Positions 62,068 to 64,000 of a DNA stretch of 64,000 nucleotides are shown here, piece by piece. Where the stretch lies: the NCBI RefSeq assembly GCF_014493765.1, contig NZ_JACTVJ010000018.1, positions 186,001 to 250,000 on the forward strand, read 5' to 3'. Each line of letters opens with the position of its first letter. Position 1 is the stretch's first letter. A model generated the notes under the pieces. The model was not told the DNA's origin, made no database searches, and saw only the letters and a list, made by a program, of their open reading frames with translations. The stretch is from Streptomyces polyasparticus. Its GTDB lineage: Bacteria > Actinomycetota > Actinomycetes > Streptomycetales > Streptomycetaceae. Both the position numbers and the translations under genes were made by a program.

Positions 62068-63909
62068 GTGAGCAGAGGTAATTCCGTGCTGCGCAGAGGC
62101 GCCGGTGGCGTCGGCGCGGCAGCACTGGTCTTGGCGGGTCTGACCGCCGGCGGGGCATCCCCCGCGAGCGCGGCCGACGAGCCCGAGTGCACGCCGCGTC
62201 CGACCTACACGCACTGCAAGGTCTTCGACTTCTCGGGCACCACCGAGAAGTTCACGGTTCCGGCCGGAATGAAGAAGCTGCGTGTCACCGCCTGGGGCGA
62301 AGGAGGCAGCGGCAGCGCCCAGGCGAACGGCGGAGCCGGCGCCTATGTACAGGCCACGGTGTTCGCGAAGCCCGGCGAGCAACTGACCGTCAACGTCGGC
62401 GGTTACGAGGCGGGCAAGGCCTTCGGCGACGCGCTCGGCGGCAGCGGTGCGAACGCCTCGGAGAACCGTGGCGGATCCAGCTCCGCGGTCCGCGGTGGGG
62501 ACGGCAAGCCGCTGCTGATCGCCGCGGGCGGCGGTGGCGGCAGCAGCTCGGGGCTCGCCGGCAAGGGCCAAGGCGGCCCGGGTGGTTACACGGGCAAGCC
62601 GGGCTCCGAGGGCGAGCTCGCCGGCAAGGGCGGCCAGCGCGAGTCGGGCGGCGCGGGCGCCGGTGACGGGGCCTCGGGTGCCGACGTCGCGGGCGGCGGC
62701 GCGGGCGGCGACGGCGGCAAGAACGGCGGTGGCGGCGGCGGTGGCGGTTACACCGGCGGCGGTGGCGGCGCCGGCAAGAACGCCGCGGGCGACAGCGGAA
62801 GTGGTGGCGGCGGCTCGACCTATCTCGACGAGTCCCGAATTCTGGACGATCTTCAGGTGATGGGCGTCGGCCACCAGGCACCAAAGAAGGACGACCCGTT
62901 CTGGGACACCGCCCCGGACGGCAGCCCGATCGACTCCGACATCGCCGAGGGTGGTGTCAACGGTCCGGGTGGTGACGGGCGTGTGGTCTTCCAGTGGGTC
63001 GACGAAACCGAGTCGAGCGTCGCGGAGATGTACGAGGAAGAGGGAGGCGCGACGCGAAGGCTCGGCGAGCCCCTCCCGCCGGTACAGGTCATCGCCTACA
63101 CCGTCGACGCCCATGCCGCGGTGGACCAGGACGTGACCTTCGCGATCGTGGATCCCCAGAACATCGGCGCCCACTTCGAGGGCGAGCACCCCAAGTCGGT
63201 GACGGTCAAGACCGACCGCAGCGGACAGGCGGAGACGCCGGTCATGCGCACCGACCGCGTAGGTGAATTCAAGGTCGTCGCCTCGGAACCGAACGGCCAC
63301 ACCGTGACCTTCACCGTGCGCGTCGTGGAGAACAACTACCGGCTCGAGAGGATCGGCGGCGACAACCAGCAGGCCGACCCCGGCAAGCCCTTCGCGAAGC
63401 GTCTGCACGTACGGCTCACGCAACACGACGCCGAAGGCGTCTACCATCCGGCCAACAACTTCGAGACGGAATTCCGCGTTGAGAGCGACTCGGAGGATGC
63501 TCCGGTCTTCGACACCGGACTGCGCACGGCTCGGGTGAAGACCGACGGCGAGGGCTATGCGATCGCCCCGGAGCTGCGGGCCGGCAAGGGCACTGGAAAG
63601 TACACCGTCATCGCCGAGGTCAAGACCGAAAAGGTGTCGGTCGACTTCAGCGTTCAGGTCGGCGAGGACAGCACCTCCCCGACCCCGTCCCCCGGCCCCT
63701 CCCAGGGGTCGGGCGGATCAGATGGTGAGGCCGGCGGTGCCGACGGCTCCGGCGGTTCGGGCGGCTCGGGTTCGGACGACGACGGCGGCCTCGCCCTCAC
63801 CGGCGCGACCGGCATCGGCCTGATCGCCGGCATCGGCCTCCTGCTCGCCGCCGCCGGCTTCGCGGCCGTACGCCTGGCACCCCGCCTGCGCACACGCCTG
63901 CGCGGCTGA
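62068..63909 (+). CDS. Large glycine-rich LAxTG surface protein
   Basis: Surface protein of about 613 residues. Signal peptide at 1-35 (GAAALVLAGLTAGGASPASAADEP). A beta-domain with CTPRPTYTHCKVFDF and VPAGMKKLRVTAWGEGG is followed by a long Gly/Ser/Ala-rich region (about 90-240, GGGGGSSSG-like), resembling glycine-rich ALK/fibrous modules. Two Ig-like (Big_1) domains follow at about 330-420 and 425-530 (VDAHAAVDQDVTFAIVD and HVRLTQHDAEGVYHPANN). A Ser/Gly/Asp linker leads to LALTG near 575-579, a hydrophobic helix and RLRTRLRG, a class E sortase signal. GTG 62068 follows GGGAGGGG; an ATG 5 codons upstream is possible. Confidence 0.83.
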   Translation: MSRGNSVLRRGAGGVGAAALVLAGLTAGGASPASAADEPECTPRPTYTHCKVFDFSGTTEKFTVPAGMKKLRVTAWGEGGSGSAQANGGAGAYVQATVFAKPGEQLTVNVGGYEAGKAFGDALGGSGANASENRGGSSSAVRGGDGKPLLIAAGGGGGSSSGLAGKGQGGPGGYTGKPGSEGELAGKGGQRESGGAGAGDGASGADVAGGGAGGDGGKNGGGGGGGGYTGGGGGAGKNAAGDSGSGGGGSTYLDESRILDDLQVMGVGHQAPKKDDPFWDTAPDGSPIDSDIAEGGVNGPGGDGRVVFQWVDETESSVAEMYEEEGGATRRLGEPLPPVQVIAYTVDAHAAVDQDVTFAIVDPQNIGAHFEGEHPKSVTVKTDRSGQAETPVMRTDRVGEFKVVASEPNGHTVTFTVRVVENNYRLERIGGDNQQADPGKPFAKRLHVRLTQHDAEGVYHPANNFETEFRVESDSEDAPVFDTGLRTARVKTDGEGYAIAPELRAGKGTGKYTVIAEVKTEKVSVDFSVQVGEDSTSPTPSPGPSQGSGGSDGEAGGADGSGGSGGSGSDDDGGLALTGATGIGLIAGIGLLLAAAGFAAVRLAPRLRTRLRG

Positions 63910-63926
63910 CACACCGGCAACACAAC

Positions 63927-63968
63927 ACCGCGCCCCGGCCGAGAGACAACCTCCGGCCGGGGCGCGGT
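63927..63968. terminator. Terminator after the glycine-rich surface protein
   Basis: Perfect 14-bp stem (63927-63940 with 63955-63968), 14-nt loop, followed by TCTTTCC, 18 bp beyond the stop. Confidence 0.85.
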
Positions 63969-64000
63969 CTTTCCCGTACGGGCCGGACCGGCGCGGCATG

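Overview
The window looks like a conserved core segment of a Streptomyces chromosome. GC is very high with strong third-position GC bias, which produces many long false antisense frames. It carries the developmental genes bldM and whiD, an ECF sigma factor matching ShbA, GroES/GroEL under CIRCE elements, sortase-type LAxTG surface proteins, and the usual actinobacterial housekeeping order rplM-rpsI-glmM ... coaA ... acpS-nnr ... alr ... tsaE/tsaB/rimI/tsaD. Nothing suggests a prophage, ICE, transposon, CRISPR array, tRNA or rRNA gene. Gene names are assigned by reading protein motifs and recalling families; no database search was run.

Layout. 1-6.1 kb: chorismate mutase, two LAxTG surface proteins, a LacI-type regulator and a lipoprotein. 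6.1-9.6 kb: a coupled aldehyde dehydrogenase/GMC oxidoreductase pair. 9.7-18.8 kb: four membrane Ser/Thr kinase-like genes in one direction; one of them is a clear pseudokinase with a huge insertion. 18.9-25.5 kb: a beta-lactamase-fold lipoprotein without its catalytic Ser/Lys, glpD, a UDP-sugar dehydrogenase without its catalytic Cys, a small membrane protein and a GuaB-like protein without the IMPDH Cys. 25.6-29.5 kb: guaB, shbA-like sigma, bldM and whiD. 29.5-33.7 kb: LysR regulator, MOSC protein, multicopper oxidase, SDR. 34.3-36.5 kb: groEL-groES. 36.7-43.3 kb: L,D-transpeptidase, SEDS (FtsW/RodA) protein, two NodB-type deacetylases, methyltransferase, YCII protein. 43.3-55 kb: tRNA t6A genes (tsaD, tsaB, tsaE) with rimI, alpha/beta hydrolase, alr, a second L,D-transpeptidase, NAD(P)HX repair, acpS, coaA. 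54.8-56.7 kb: a cupin/MarR divergon with an ordered operator array, and a DUF389 membrane protein. 56.8-64 kb: glmM, rpsI, rplM, a GT87-like membrane glycosyltransferase, a tail-anchored secreted protein and a large glycine-rich LAxTG surface protein.

How the parts fit. Two themes run through the window: cell envelope/peptidoglycan (SEDS protein, two L,D-transpeptidases, two deacetylases, Alr, GlmM, surface proteins, kinases with external sensor domains) and developmental control (ShbA-like sigma, BldM, WhiD). The most unusual signals are a run of degenerate-active-site proteins at 13.4-25.5 kb, a 14-bp-phased operator array between a cupin gene and marR, a 96-nt strongly folded inverted-repeat element at 33.8 kb, a 27-bp repeat that copies a gene's 3' end in frame through its stop codon, and two copies of a roughly 185-bp interspersed intergenic repeat.
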